Part shown: piece after piece, positions 16,113-25,034 of the stretch
How the letters are laid out: each line of letters starts with the position of its first letter
Position numbering within the stretch: the stretch's first letter is position 1
Assembly (NCBI GenBank): GCA_934141445.1
Contig: CAKPCF010000001.1
Location: forward strand, 62,001-126,000
Direction of reading: 5' to 3'
Origin: an uncultured Clostridia bacterium
GTDB taxonomy: Bacteria; Bacillota; Clostridia; TANB77; CAG-508
Length of the DNA stretch: 64,000 nt
Notes under the pieces: model-generated
What the model was told of the DNA's origin: nothing
The model's database searches: none
The model's input: the letters and a program-made list of their open reading frames with translations, nothing else
Translations under genes and position numbers: made by a program

Positions 16113-17294
16113 TTATTTTTCTAGCTCAAATGTATAAATTTCATCTCTAAGCCCTATATATATTTTCAATCTGTCTTCTATATTTTTAGTATTTAACTCA
16201 AAAGTTTCATTATATTCTATAAAACCATCAACATATGCAAAACTGAAATGTAAATCTCCAAAAAAACTTTCTGATACAGAATATTTTATTCCATCATCAG
16301 TTTCTATATAAGCCCAATCATCTTGATTTATATTATTACGCCAATTATAAGAATCTTCTTTCCATTTTTCCACTAGCTTTTCATGAATTTCTTCTTTGCT
16401 GGCATTTTCATCACAAATCTTTGGTATTTTTTTCTTAAAGTGAAGTCTTGAACCAGTATCATATACAACAAAACTTACATCATATATATCAGGATCATTG
16501 CATTTTGAAACTTTGTATATGACGGCATTTCTATTGTAAAATTTTTCCGGAACATCTAATTCTATATGCCAATTTCCAGATAATGCAATTTCTTCATCAT
16601 TTTCATTAGTTTCTCTTTCAGATAGATATAAGTTTAAAAAAGTTATGTATAGTTTTTTTGATTTTGGAAAATTTTCTCCATAAATTTTAAAGACATATTC
16701 CATTGAATTAGTATCAGCTTTTTTTTCACGAATGAAAGAGCCAAAACCACAATTGATATACCCATCATTATATTTTCTAAATTTATAATTTAGATTATTT
16801 TTTTCTACAAAGTCATTAAATAAAGTTTCTGAGTCACAATATAAAATATTTTTATTATCATCTGTAATAATAAAATTTGCAATTCTCGTTTCAGCAATTT
16901 TTGAAATGTCTATATCATCTTGTACTGCAATATCAAATGTAAGTGCAAGATTAAAGTCATCCATTAGAAAATCTTTAACTTTAACTTCAGTACCATTTGA
17001 TTCAATGTAATTCATATTTGGTGTTTCAATGTAGCCTTCACTTATAGCTTTGTTCATGCCTTTAGAACTATTGTAATATTCTAAAAGTTCTTGGACAATG
17101 TTTGTTGTAGCAAATGTGACTGTTGATACCAAAATAGCAATTCCACCAATTGCTGGAATAATATTGAATTTATTTTTTAAAAAATGATGTTTCGGTTGTT
17201 TTTTTATAGTATTTCTAATTGTGTATTGATAACTATTTGGAAGTTCAATATCTTTTTTGAAAATTTCACTGATTTTATTATCTAAATTATCCAT
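16113..17294 (-). CDS. DUF4179-type anti-sigma factor
   Basis: 393 residues. An N-terminal cytoplasmic region (1-45, ISEIFKKDIELPNSY) would bind the sigma factor. One membrane helix follows (about 47-66, IIPAIGGIAILVSTVTFATT), then a large extracellular domain (70-393) with the DUF4179 arrangement, including NLALTFDIAVQDD and a C-terminal beta-rich part. The gene overlaps the sigma-factor gene by eight bases, the usual layout of an ECF sigma/anti-sigma pair. Signal sensed is unknown. Confidence 0.85.
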   Translation of the reverse strand: MDNLDNKISEIFKKDIELPNSYQYTIRNTIKKQPKHHFLKNKFNIIPAIGGIAILVSTVTFATTNIVQELLEYYNSSKGMNKAISEGYIETPNMNYIESNGTEVKVKDFLMDDFNLALTFDIAVQDDIDISKIAETRIANFIITDDNKNILYCDSETLFNDFVEKNNLNYKFRKYNDGYINCGFGSFIREKKADTNSMEYVFKIYGENFPKSKKLYITFLNLYLSERETNENDEEIALSGNWHIELDVPEKFYNRNAVIYKVSKCNDPDIYDVSFVVYDTGSRLHFKKKIPKICDENASKEEIHEKLVEKWKEDSYNWRNNINQDDWAYIETDDGIKYSVSESFFGDLHFSFAYVDGFIEYNETFELNTKNIEDRLKIYIGLRDEIYTFELEK

Positions 17295-17805
17295 TGATTA
17301 AATCTCCTTCCATATTTTCTTTTATTTTTCTTCTTGCTCGAGAAAGTCTATTTCTAATAGTGCTTTCTGATTCTTTTAAAATTTTAGCAATTTCACTTGA
17401 TGTAAAATCTTCTAAATAAAATAAAGTTATTGTTATTTTTTCATCATAGTTTAGGTCCTTAATTAAATACATGAAATCTAAACGACTATCTATATTTTCA
17501 GTACTATAATACCAATCTCTTTCCATACTGTTTTTATATTCAATAGTTTGTTTCTTTTTCTTATATAATAAATTTGATTTATTTATTAGAATTTTAAATA
17601 ACCAGTTTTTAAATTTTTTTGAGTCTTTTATTTTTTTAATCGATTTAAAAGCTTGTATCATTGTTTCTTGCACAACTTCCTCAATATCGTTTATATCATT
17701 GAATCTAGTTCTTGCTATTTTATACATATCTTTTTCAAGTGTTATCATTAACTTTGTAAAAGCTTTTTCATCTCCGCTTCTTGGCAAGCGATATAAGTTC
17801 TTCCA
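17287..17805 (-). CDS. ECF RNA polymerase sigma factor, apparent frameshift near the start
   Basis: Sigma-70 family, ECF type. Region 2 includes DMYKIARTRFNDINDIEEVVQETMIQAF; region 4 includes EKITITLFYLEDFTSSEIA and the recognition helix ESTIRNRLSRARRKIKE. The best start is ATG 17805 with AAGGAGG, reading MEELISLAKK, but that frame stops after 12 codons. Dropping one base (G at 17776; C in the mRNA) joins it to GDEKAFTKLM, the expected ECF beginning. Without the shift, translation would need TTG 17787, which has no RBS. The anti-sigma gene follows directly. A sequencing error or a real inactivating insertion is possible. Confidence 0.85.
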   Translation of the reverse strand, partial: WKNLYRLPRSGDEKAFTKLMITLEKDMYKIARTRFNDINDIEEVVQETMIQAFKSIKKIKDSKKFKNWLFKILINKSNLLYKKKKQTIEYKNSMERDWYYSTENIDSRLDFMYLIKDLNYDEKITITLFYLEDFTSSEIAKILKESESTIRNRLSRARRKIKENMEGDLING

Positions 17806-17967
17806 TTTTTCCTCCTTGTTATATATTAAATTTTATTTGGTATAATTGGAGCTATAAAACAAATTATTTTATAGTAATTATACTATATTTACATCAACCA
17901 TATATAAGATGTTTTGAACTAGACATTTTGTCGCATAAATTTAATTTTTTTGTAAAAATATTTCATA

Positions 17968-17996
17968 TTGATTTTTTTTATGTTTTATTGTAAAAT
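17968..17996 (+). promoter_or_regulatory. Promoter of tadA
   Basis: TTGATT (17968-17973), 17 bp, TAAAAT (17991-17996), about 28 bp before the tadA ATG. Confidence 0.6.
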
Positions 17997-18023
17997 TTTT
18001 ATAAATTAAAGTTAGGAATTTAT

Positions 18024-18503
18024 ATGGAAAAAGAATATTATATGAGAGAGGCTTTGAAAGAAGCCAAAAAAGCATTTGATAAAGAAGAAGTGCCAGTTGG
18101 TGCAGTTATAGTTAAAGATGGAAAAATAATAGCTAGGGCACATAATTTGAAAGAATATAATAAAAAAGCTACATCACATGCTGAAATTCTTGCAATTGAA
18201 AAAGCTAGTAAAAAGCTAGAAGCGTGGAGATTAGAAAATTGTGAAATGTACATAACTTTAGAACCGTGTTCTATGTGTGCTGGTGCTTTGATTCAATCAA
18301 GAATTAAAAAAATATATATTGGAACAGATGACCCCAAAACAGGAGCTTGTGGGTCTGTTTTAAACTTGTTAGAAGATTATAAATTTAATCATAAAATAGA
18401 GATAGAAAAATATATTTTAAAAGAAGAATGTGAACAGATATTAAAAGAATTTTTTAAGAAGTTAAGGGAAAGGAACAAAAATGAAAAAAAAGAATCTATT
18501 TAA
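18024..18503 (+). CDS. tadA: tRNA-specific adenosine deaminase
   Basis: 159 residues. Converts A34 of tRNA-Arg(ACG) to inosine. The zinc-dependent deaminase signatures are HAE (52-54) and PCSMC (81-85; Cys82 and Cys85 bind zinc), and the N-terminus has the usual AKKAFDKEEVPVGAVIV. The length is normal. The 3' end overlaps the following hypothetical gene by 23 bp. Position just upstream of the SRP RNA and dnaX matches the conserved Firmicute order. Confidence 0.96.
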   Translation: MEKEYYMREALKEAKKAFDKEEVPVGAVIVKDGKIIARAHNLKEYNKKATSHAEILAIEKASKKLEAWRLENCEMYITLEPCSMCAGALIQSRIKKIYIGTDDPKTGACGSVLNLLEDYKFNHKIEIEKYILKEECEQILKEFFKKLRERNKNEKKESI

Positions 18504-19218
18504 GAGATGCATTTTTATAAGTTGTTTTGCAATAATTGTATTGTTGGCTATAATGGTTATGCTGAAATATGAAGTTGAAGGTGAAAAACATTTGCCATAT
18601 AAATTAAGTAAAATCCTTATAATAAGTACAGTTGATGGCAATAAAGTAGAAGATAATCAAAATTTATGGAATATAAGTTTAAATCAAGTTAATGATTTTT
18701 ATATTTATATAGACCCTGAAAAAGAAGGGGAGAGTCAAACTATTAAATCAATTACATATGATAATTTTGTTATTCAAAAGAAAGATTTAGGAGAAGCTAA
18801 AATATATAGACCAACAGGAGAACTAAACAAGTTATATAATCAAAGTAAGCAAAATTATATTGGAGATAAAATTGTTTATTTAGGTGATAAGATAGATGAT
18901 TTAAAAAGCTTACAAGTATCTAATAATGGTGGAGTTACAGGATTTAGATTAGCACTTGAAAATTTAGGAAATTATGTATCAAATGATGACACAGAAATAG
19001 TTTATAATGGTAGTTTATTAAATAAATTAGGAATAAAAAATGAAGATATTGCAGTAAATTTATCATTTGATATTGCAATACAAACTAATGATAATGTAAT
19101 ATATAAAGGAAATGTAAATGTACAAACACCAGTAGGAAACTTAATAAAAGAAGGTTCTACAAATGAAGAAATAACAGATTTTGAAAATGTTGTATTTAAA
19201 AGAGTAAAAAGTAATTAA
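18481..19218 (+). CDS. Membrane-anchored hypothetical protein
   Basis: 245 residues, family not recognised. A basic N-terminus and one helix (about 8-28, CIFISCFAIIVLLAIMVM) anchor an external domain with SKILIISTVDGNKVEDNQ, many short strands and acidic loops. It is either secreted or single-pass. Start ATG with AAAGGAAC, inside the tadA 3' end, so it is co-transcribed with tadA. A conserved role is not suggested by its neighbours. Confidence 0.65.
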   Translation: MKKKNLFKRCIFISCFAIIVLLAIMVMLKYEVEGEKHLPYKLSKILIISTVDGNKVEDNQNLWNISLNQVNDFYIYIDPEKEGESQTIKSITYDNFVIQKKDLGEAKIYRPTGELNKLYNQSKQNYIGDKIVYLGDKIDDLKSLQVSNNGGVTGFRLALENLGNYVSNDDTEIVYNGSLLNKLGIKNEDIAVNLSFDIAIQTNDNVIYKGNVNVQTPVGNLIKEGSTNEEITDFENVVFKRVKSN

Positions 19219-19225
19219 AAAAGTA

Positions 19226-19254
19226 TTGCCAAAATAAGAAATTCATTATATAAT
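19226..19254 (+). promoter_or_regulatory. Promoter of the SRP RNA gene
   Basis: TTGCCA (19226-19231), 17 bp, TATAAT (19249-19254); start expected near 19262. Confidence 0.75.
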
Positions 19255-19264
19255 TGCAATAGTT

Positions 19265-19391
19265 AATGATGAGGCTTTTCTTAAGGAAGGTATGCTTCAA
19301 TAAAAAGCTATGAATCTCGTCAGGTTCGGAAGAAAGCAGCGATAAATAGTGTATTATGTGAGTTTGCATACCTTCCTTAAGGAAAGCCTTT
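19265..19391 (+). ncRNA. ffs: Signal recognition particle RNA, short form
   Basis: The Ffh-binding loop GTCAGGTTCGGAAGAAAGCAGCG (about 19319-19341) is the conserved SRP RNA apical domain. The flanks close a long helix: AGGCTTTTCTTAAGGAAGG and TATGC (19272 onward) pair with GCATA and CCTTCCTTAAGGAAAGCCT (to 19389). The size of about 120 bases means the Alu domain of the long Bacillus-type RNA is absent. Position between tadA and dnaX is classical. Confidence 0.93.
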
Positions 19392-19423
19392 CTATTTTAT
19401 ATAGGAAAAAGAGGTGTAAAAAA

Positions 19424-21040
19424 ATGGCATATACAGCTTTGTATAGGAAATTTAGACCACTTAAATTTTCTGATATGGTAGGACAAGATAGAATAACAAG
19501 AACTTTAAAAAATCAGATAATGTCTGGTAGAGTAGGACATGCTTATTTATTCAATGGAGGTAGGGGAACAGGAAAAACTACATCTGCCAAAATTTTAGCA
19601 AGAGCAGTAAATTGTTTAAATCCACAAGATGGAGAGCCTTGTAATGAATGTGAGATATGCAAAGAAATTTTGGATGGTTCATTAACAGATGTTGTTGAAA
19701 TGGATGCTGCTTCAAATAATAGTGTAGAAGATATTAGAAGTATTCGTGATGAGGTAAATTTTTTACCAACAAAGGCAAAATACAGAGTATATATTATAGA
19801 TGAGGTTCACATGTTATCTGTTGGAGCTTTTAATGCTTTATTAAAAACTTTGGAAGAACCACCAGAACATGTAAAATTTATTTTGGCAACAACAGAACCA
19901 CAGAAATTGCCAACAACAATTCTTTCAAGATGCCAAAGATTTGATTTTAAGAAAATTTCAGAAGATGATATCATAAAAAGATTAAAAGTAATTTGCGCAG
20001 ATGCAGAAATTACTATTGATGAAGATGCTTTGAAATTGATTGCAATTCTTGCAGAAGGAGCAATGAGAGATGCAATTAGTATATTAGAAAGATGCTATCA
20101 AGAAAGTAGCGAAAAAGTTACTTCTCAAATAGTAAAAGAATTAGTAGGAATTCCAAGTTTAGTTACAATAAATAAAATGGTAACAGGAATAATTGATGGT
20201 GATGAAATAACTAGTTTATCAGCAATAGATGATGTTTTAAAAGATGGAAAAGATTTATATAATTTCTTATGGGAAGTTATAAAATATGTAAAGGATATTT
20301 TAATATATAAATCTACAAATAAATTAGAACTATATTCAGATGATGAAATTACACAAATAAAACAATTAGCAGAAAAGGTTTCAAAAGATACATTATTAAA
20401 AATAATATATCAATTGTCAGATTTAGAAAATAACATTAAATGGTCTGCACAAAAGACTATTATGTTTCAAACAGGTGTGATAAAAGTGTGTGCATTGGCT
20501 AAAAATTCTGGTTCAGATGCAAAGGGGATAGTATCAAATGTTGATACATCAGCTTTAGAGCAAAGAATTGCAAATTTAGAAAATAAATTATCTAATTTAC
20601 AAGTTAGTCCAGCACGACCAAGTTCTCCAAGAACTAGTGCAACACCTACTAGAAGTACAGTAGCTCAAGCAAGTCAACCAGCAGTAAAAAAAGAACCTAT
20701 GAATACAAATGGAAAAGAAGCAGAAGTTTGGAAAAATGTTATTGCTAATTTAAAACAATCAGGAAAAATAAGATTATATACAACTTTAGTTAATACAAAA
20801 ATAAATCCAGTTAATGACTTAACATGGGAAGTTATATTTGTAAATGGTTTAACAGATTTTACAAGAAAAATTTTAGAAGATTCAGCCAATAAAAATGACC
20901 TAGATAAAACAGTGTTTATGGAAGTTGGCAAAGAAATAAATTTAAAATTTGTTGATGGCAAGGCAAGTAATCAAGTGAAACAAAATCCAGAAAATGATTT
21001 TGGGGCAGATTTTGGAATTGACATCAATATAATAGAATAG
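19424..21040 (+). CDS. dnaX: DNA polymerase III subunit gamma/tau
   Basis: 538 residues. Clamp-loader ATPase: Walker A GRGTGKT (46-52), zinc-binding cysteines 64, 73, 76 and 79, Walker B VYIIDEVHM, sensor ATTEPQKLPTTILSRCQRF. Domain III then gives way to a Ser/Pro/Thr-rich linker (about 385-415) and a tau-like C-terminal part. The ATG at 19424 has GAGGTG and begins MAYTALYRKFRP, the universal start; the longer frame back to 19349 lies in the SRP RNA. Followed by ybaB and recR as in most Firmicutes. Confidence 0.97.
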   Translation: MAYTALYRKFRPLKFSDMVGQDRITRTLKNQIMSGRVGHAYLFNGGRGTGKTTSAKILARAVNCLNPQDGEPCNECEICKEILDGSLTDVVEMDAASNNSVEDIRSIRDEVNFLPTKAKYRVYIIDEVHMLSVGAFNALLKTLEEPPEHVKFILATTEPQKLPTTILSRCQRFDFKKISEDDIIKRLKVICADAEITIDEDALKLIAILAEGAMRDAISILERCYQESSEKVTSQIVKELVGIPSLVTINKMVTGIIDGDEITSLSAIDDVLKDGKDLYNFLWEVIKYVKDILIYKSTNKLELYSDDEITQIKQLAEKVSKDTLLKIIYQLSDLENNIKWSAQKTIMFQTGVIKVCALAKNSGSDAKGIVSNVDTSALEQRIANLENKLSNLQVSPARPSSPRTSATPTRSTVAQASQPAVKKEPMNTNGKEAEVWKNVIANLKQSGKIRLYTTLVNTKINPVNDLTWEVIFVNGLTDFTRKILEDSANKNDLDKTVFMEVGKEINLKFVDGKASNQVKQNPENDFGADFGIDINIIE

Positions 21041-21078
21041 TATATTATGAGTTAGAAAAATAAAAGGAGGACAATAAG

Positions 21079-21423
21079 ATGGCAAAAAGAGGAGGATTTC
21101 CAGGAGGAATGGGAGGCTTTGGTGGTATGAACATCAACCAACTAATGAAAGAAGCTAAAAAAATGCAAGCTGATATGGAAAAATCACAAGAAGAATTATC
21201 AAGTCAAGAATTTGAAGCAACAGCAGGTGGTGGAGCAGTAAGTGTAAAAGTAGCAGGAGATAAAACTATAAAAGAAATAAAATTACAAAAAGACGTTGTA
21301 GACCCAGATGATGTTGAAATGTTACAAGATTTAATTTTAACTTGTGTAAATGAGGCTTTGAGAAAAGTTGATAGTGCACAAGCAGCTCAACTTGGAAAAT
21401 TTAATATACCAGGACTTATGTAA
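21079..21423 (+). CDS. ybaB: YbaB/EbfC nucleoid-associated protein
   Basis: 114 residues. Small DNA-binding dimer. A Gly/Phe-rich N-terminal tail (RGGFPGGMGGFGGMN) precedes the YbaB core (INQLMKEAKKMQADM, then GGGAVSVKVAGDKTIKEIKL). Strong RBS AAAGGAGG. Between dnaX and recR, the conserved position. Confidence 0.95.
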   Translation: MAKRGGFPGGMGGFGGMNINQLMKEAKKMQADMEKSQEELSSQEFEATAGGGAVSVKVAGDKTIKEIKLQKDVVDPDDVEMLQDLILTCVNEALRKVDSAQAAQLGKFNIPGLM

Positions 21424-21507
21424 TATAGAATTTTTATATATTATGACTAAAGTATAATTCATAATATATAGTTTAATAATGAATATATAGCAAAAGAGGT
21501 ATAAATA

Positions 21508-22107
21508 ATGTCAACATATTCACCATCAATTGAAAAATTGATTGAAAGTTTTGAAAAATTACCAAGTATAGGTCATAAAACAGCTCAAAGATTAGCTTTT
21601 TATATGCTTGATTTAAGTGATGATGAAGTAAAAGAGTTTACAGATTCAATAGTAAATGCTAAAAAGAATTTAAAGTTTTGTTCAAAATGTTTTAATATAG
21701 CTGATACAGACCCATGCTATATATGTGCAAATCCAAAAAGAGATTCATCAACTATTTGTGTAGTTGAAGATGTACGAGATGTAATTGCAATGGAGAGAAC
21801 ACATGAATTTAATGGAGTTTATCATGTATTGCATGGCTCAATTTCTCCAATGAATGGAATTGGACCAGATGATATTAAAATAAAAGAACTATTATCCAGA
21901 ATAATGAATGAAAGTGTAAAAGAAATTATTTTGGCAACTAATCCTAGAGTTGAGGGGGAAGCAACTTCTATTTATATTTCAAAATTAGTAAAACCAATGG
22001 GAGTAAAAGTTACTAGAATTGCAAGAGGAATACCAGTTGGAGGAGATTTGGAATATACAGATGAAATAACTTTAACAAAGGCTTTAGAAGGTAGAAGCGA
22101 AATCTAA
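21508..22107 (+). CDS. recR: Recombination mediator RecR
   Basis: 199 residues. With RecO and RecF it loads RecA at gaps. Helix-hairpin-helix (LIESFEKLPSIGHKTAQRLA), zinc finger cysteines 58, 61, 70 and 73, and a Toprim domain starting ICVVEDVRDVIAME are all present. C-terminal RIARGIPVGGDLEYTDE is the usual ending. Normal length. Confidence 0.97.
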   Translation: MSTYSPSIEKLIESFEKLPSIGHKTAQRLAFYMLDLSDDEVKEFTDSIVNAKKNLKFCSKCFNIADTDPCYICANPKRDSSTICVVEDVRDVIAMERTHEFNGVYHVLHGSISPMNGIGPDDIKIKELLSRIMNESVKEIILATNPRVEGEATSIYISKLVKPMGVKVTRIARGIPVGGDLEYTDEITLTKALEGRSEI

Positions 22108-22127
22108 CAATATAGAAATTTTAAAAT

Positions 22128-22190
22128 AAAACGCGAGTTTTCAAATGTTAAAAAGGTTAAACTTTGGTAATATTTGAAAATTCGCGTTTT
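22128..22190 (+). terminator. Terminator after recR (bidirectional)
   Basis: A 19-bp stem (22128-22146 with 22172-22190, one G-T pair) flanked by A-rich and T-rich ends. It can stop both the recR transcript and the convergent glycosyltransferase transcript. Confidence 0.85.
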
Positions 22191-22212
22191 TATATCATTA
22201 ACAATGTTTATA

Positions 22213-23346
22213 TTAAGAAATGCTATCAATTAGTATTTTACAAATGTTTTCTGTTGAATAAGGTTTTGCTAAATTTATAGCATTTTGTTTCATATTTTCT
22301 ATAGTTTCTGGATGTCTATATAAATTTTTTAAAGCTCTTGCGATATTATCATCTTTTTTTATCCAAATTGCAACATTGTTATCAACAAGAAATTGAGCAT
22401 TTTCTTCTTCTTGACCAGGAATAGGATTTATTATAATAATAGGTAAATGTGCTGTTAAACTTTCTGTTATTGTAAGACCGCCAGCTTTAGTAACTACCAT
22501 TGAAGAAATTGACATCAATTCTGGAACTTTATTTGTATATTCTATGATTTTTATTCTATCTGATGATCCAGTTGTGTTTACTAAGTCTTCGAATTTTTTC
22601 TTCATTTTAGGATTTTTTCCTGAAATGGCTACAACTTGTAACTTAGAAAATAAACGCTCTAAAGCTTTTAAAGTCATAAATGTAGTATTTCTTCCTAATC
22701 CAAATTCACCACCAGCGAAGAAAAGAACGGTTTCTTTTTCTGGGTCTAAACCAAATTCTTTACAAATTTCAACTTTGTTGAAATCTTCTAAAAATCTCTT
22801 AGATACTGGAATTCCTGTAACATGTATTTTTTCTTCTGGAATTGAGCATTTAACCATATCTGATTTCATTTGTTCATTTGAAACAAAAAAATCATCTATA
22901 TATTCATTAAATACAAGCCATTGTGCGTGAATATGAAAATCTGTTAAAATAGTTGCTATTTTACAATGAATTTTTTCTTTTTTCTTTAATATTCCGCACA
23001 TTTGAGTTCCAAATGGATGAGTAGATACAATCAAATCTGGTTGGAATTCTTGCAATAGAATATTTAATTTGCGAGACATAAGTCTATTTGATGTTGTGCT
23101 TATAGTTGCAAGAGGTCCTTTTTGAGAATCTTTGTAAACATATTTCCATAAAAAAGGAGCTTTTTTTGCAAGTTCTTTGTAAGCTTCAGTAGTTAGTTTA
23201 TTTATATATTTGTTTATATATTCAATACAATCAACCATTTTCACTTCAATATCTGAATATTTTTCTTCAAGTTCTTGTTTAATTGATTTTGCGGCTGAAA
23301 GGTGTCCACCACCATAAGAACCGTAAAATATAAGTATTTTTTTCAT
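22213..23346 (-). CDS. UgtP/MGDG-synthase-like diacylglycerol glycosyltransferase
   Basis: 377 residues, GT28 family. N-terminal Rossmann domain begins MKKILIFYGSYGGGHLSAAK, the MGDG-synthase signature. STHPFGTQ and the C-terminal donor-site block SSMVVTKAGGLTITES are diagnostic for the family that adds sugars to diacylglycerol, making glycolipids and lipoteichoic acid anchors. Start ATG 23346 with AAGGGT is preferred; the longer frame runs through an upstream hairpin. Substrate (glucose or galactose) cannot be told. Monocistronic. Confidence 0.9.
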   Translation of the reverse strand: MKKILIFYGSYGGGHLSAAKSIKQELEEKYSDIEVKMVDCIEYINKYINKLTTEAYKELAKKAPFLWKYVYKDSQKGPLATISTTSNRLMSRKLNILLQEFQPDLIVSTHPFGTQMCGILKKKEKIHCKIATILTDFHIHAQWLVFNEYIDDFFVSNEQMKSDMVKCSIPEEKIHVTGIPVSKRFLEDFNKVEICKEFGLDPEKETVLFFAGGEFGLGRNTTFMTLKALERLFSKLQVVAISGKNPKMKKKFEDLVNTTGSSDRIKIIEYTNKVPELMSISSMVVTKAGGLTITESLTAHLPIIIINPIPGQEEENAQFLVDNNVAIWIKKDDNIARALKNLYRHPETIENMKQNAINLAKPYSTENICKILIDSIS

Positions 23347-23427
23347 ATAATTATTACCCTTCAATAAAATTGAATTTATTATAACATTAAATGAAATAAA
23401 AAACAATGCAGATATTTTTATAAAATA

Positions 23428-23466
23428 AAAACTGGTGTGCATCTTTTGAATACACACCAGTTTTTC
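23428..23466 (-). terminator. Hairpin upstream of the glycosyltransferase gene
   Basis: AAACTGGTGTG pairs with CACACCAGTTT across 13 bases, with T-run possible on either strand. With those at 23508-23538 and 23593-23624 it fills the 307-base gap 23347-23653, where I see no gene. Confidence 0.6.
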
Positions 23467-23507
23467 CATTTTTAACAGTTAGCTTGTAAGCTATGGATAG
23501 CTATAGA

Positions 23508-23538
23508 AAGCTTTTAGATAATTTGATATCTAAAGGCT
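23508..23538 (+). terminator. Terminator-like hairpin with plus-strand T-run
   Basis: AAGCTTTTAGAT pairs with ATCTAAAGGCTT, followed by TTTTTCTTTT. There is no plus-strand gene upstream, so it may end a small RNA or be a relic. Confidence 0.5.
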
Positions 23539-23592
23539 TTTTTCTTTTAAAATTTTATAAATAAAGCAAAATCAGACTTTATGATAATAAAA

Positions 23593-23624
23593 AAGCCCGC
23601 ACCCTCAAAGATGAGAATGCGGGC
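23593..23624 (-). terminator. Terminator of the M20 peptidase gene
   Basis: On the minus strand GCCCGCA pairs with TGCGGGC around 16 bases, followed by TTTTTTA. Its GC-rich stem matches the foreign composition of the gene it ends. Confidence 0.8.
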
Positions 23625-23653
23625 GGAGCTAATGGAGACACAGCTGGGAAAGC

Positions 23654-24943
23654 TCAAATTTTAGAGATAAAACTCTCTAGCATTAAGAGACATTTCCAAA
23701 TGTCTTCAACAGTGCGACTTTCGTCTGCAGCATGGCAGAGGTCCTCTTCATCTTGTTCGAAGCGTGGCCCAAAAATTGCACAGTTAGGAAGTGCAGCATT
23801 ATAGCCAACGCCTTGAGCAAAGGTGATATGAGCCTCTTGACCAGTTGCTTCTTCATGAGCCTCAAGCATTGCCTTGAAATAGCGATGCTCTGTGCTGATA
23901 AAAGCTGGTGCTGTGTATTCTAACAGTTCTGTCTCACAGCCATACAGTTTTTCCAACTTCTTGATAAACTCAACCAGGTCTTTACAAGTGACAAATGGAT
24001 TTATCCGCACATTGAGCCATAGACTTAATGTGCTAGAATCTGTTGAAAGTTCTGCCTTGGTGGGACAAATCGTCGTGCAACCAACAAACTGACCATCTTT
24101 ATATGCCGGGTACTCAGGTAAAATGTCTGCTGAAAAGCTTCCATCTTGATGGAGATTGTTCAGCAGTTCAAGGAAACCAGGGTATTGCAAAGAATTAGAA
24201 TGAGAATCTTGAAGAACCTTTGCAAGGTTTAACAATGCATTCTCACCATTTGCAGGGGTTGAAGAATGTGCGGCCTTTCCGTACGAAGTAAAATTCTCTC
24301 CATCGATGCAAGCTTCTGCATAAGCGGGTACAGAATTATTTGCATCTCCAGCTTTTAAACTTGTCAGACAAGAAGGAGATTGTTCATTTTTCTTGAACTT
24401 GCAGATAATATCCATATAGCCACGACAGCCATTTTGAATACCATCTCCATCGACAGTAACCATAAATTCAGGCAATACTGGATTTTCAGCAAGATAGTCT
24501 TGCATATCATACCAAACACCTTCTTCACAGCTACCAACAATCACTTGCCAATTAAAATTTGGTTTTTGCTGATAAAGCGCATACAAGCACATGATGATAG
24601 CACCTTTGTCGTCAATAATACCTCGACCGTAGATTCTGCCATTGGCAATTTCACCCAACGGATTATAGTGCCACTCTTTTTTATCGAATGGAACTGTATC
24701 CAAATGAACAACAAAGCCAAGTTTGATAGGTTCGTTAGGAATTAGTTTTTTCGGACTAATCACAATCACGCGGTTATTCGCATGATATTCATGGTGGAAA
24801 CCAAGTTCATCTGCAATTTTACAGACTTCTTTTTGGCAGATACTAATGCCCTCAGTTCCAGTAACAGACTCAATGGATAAAAGCCGTAAAATGTCTCTTA
24901 CTAGAAAGCTTAAGTATAGTTGCTTAGACAAAATACATTGCAT
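23654..24943 (-). CDS. M20-family metallopeptidase, foreign composition
   Basis: 429 residues. Di-zinc aminoacylase/peptidase family (ArgE/DapE/succinyl-diaminopimelate type). Visible ligands: H80 and D82 (VVHLDTVPF), D111 (GRGIIDDKG), E140/E141 (SCEEGVW) and a late histidine in LCHAADESR. Hydrolyses an amide or peptide bond in a small substrate. Codon use (CTG, GGC, ACC and a visibly higher GC) differs from all neighbours, which points to recent transfer from a higher-GC Firmicute. ATG 24943 with AGGAGC. Specific substrate unknown. Confidence 0.88.
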   Translation of the reverse strand: MQCILSKQLYLSFLVRDILRLLSIESVTGTEGISICQKEVCKIADELGFHHEYHANNRVIVISPKKLIPNEPIKLGFVVHLDTVPFDKKEWHYNPLGEIANGRIYGRGIIDDKGAIIMCLYALYQQKPNFNWQVIVGSCEEGVWYDMQDYLAENPVLPEFMVTVDGDGIQNGCRGYMDIICKFKKNEQSPSCLTSLKAGDANNSVPAYAEACIDGENFTSYGKAAHSSTPANGENALLNLAKVLQDSHSNSLQYPGFLELLNNLHQDGSFSADILPEYPAYKDGQFVGCTTICPTKAELSTDSSTLSLWLNVRINPFVTCKDLVEFIKKLEKLYGCETELLEYTAPAFISTEHRYFKAMLEAHEEATGQEAHITFAQGVGYNAALPNCAIFGPRFEQDEEDLCHAADESRTVEDIWKCLLMLESFISKI

Positions 24944-24963
24944 AATAGCTCCTTTCTGATTTG

Positions 24964-24983
24964 ATATGACTTAAAAGTCATAT
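24964..24983 (-). promoter_or_regulatory. Palindrome in the peptidase leader
   Basis: ATATGACTT-AA-AAGTCATAT, a nine-base-arm palindrome between promoter and RBS; candidate operator or leader hairpin. Confidence 0.4.
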
Positions 24984-25005
24984 GTTTGTAAATGTTCGTA
25001 AAAAA

Positions 25006-25034
25006 ATTATACAACTTTTTATGTAAATTGTCAA
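25006..25034 (-). promoter_or_regulatory. Promoter of the M20 peptidase gene
   Basis: Minus-strand TTGACA (25029-25034), 17 bp, TATAAT (25006-25011): consensus in both boxes. Divergent from ypeB. Confidence 0.8.
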
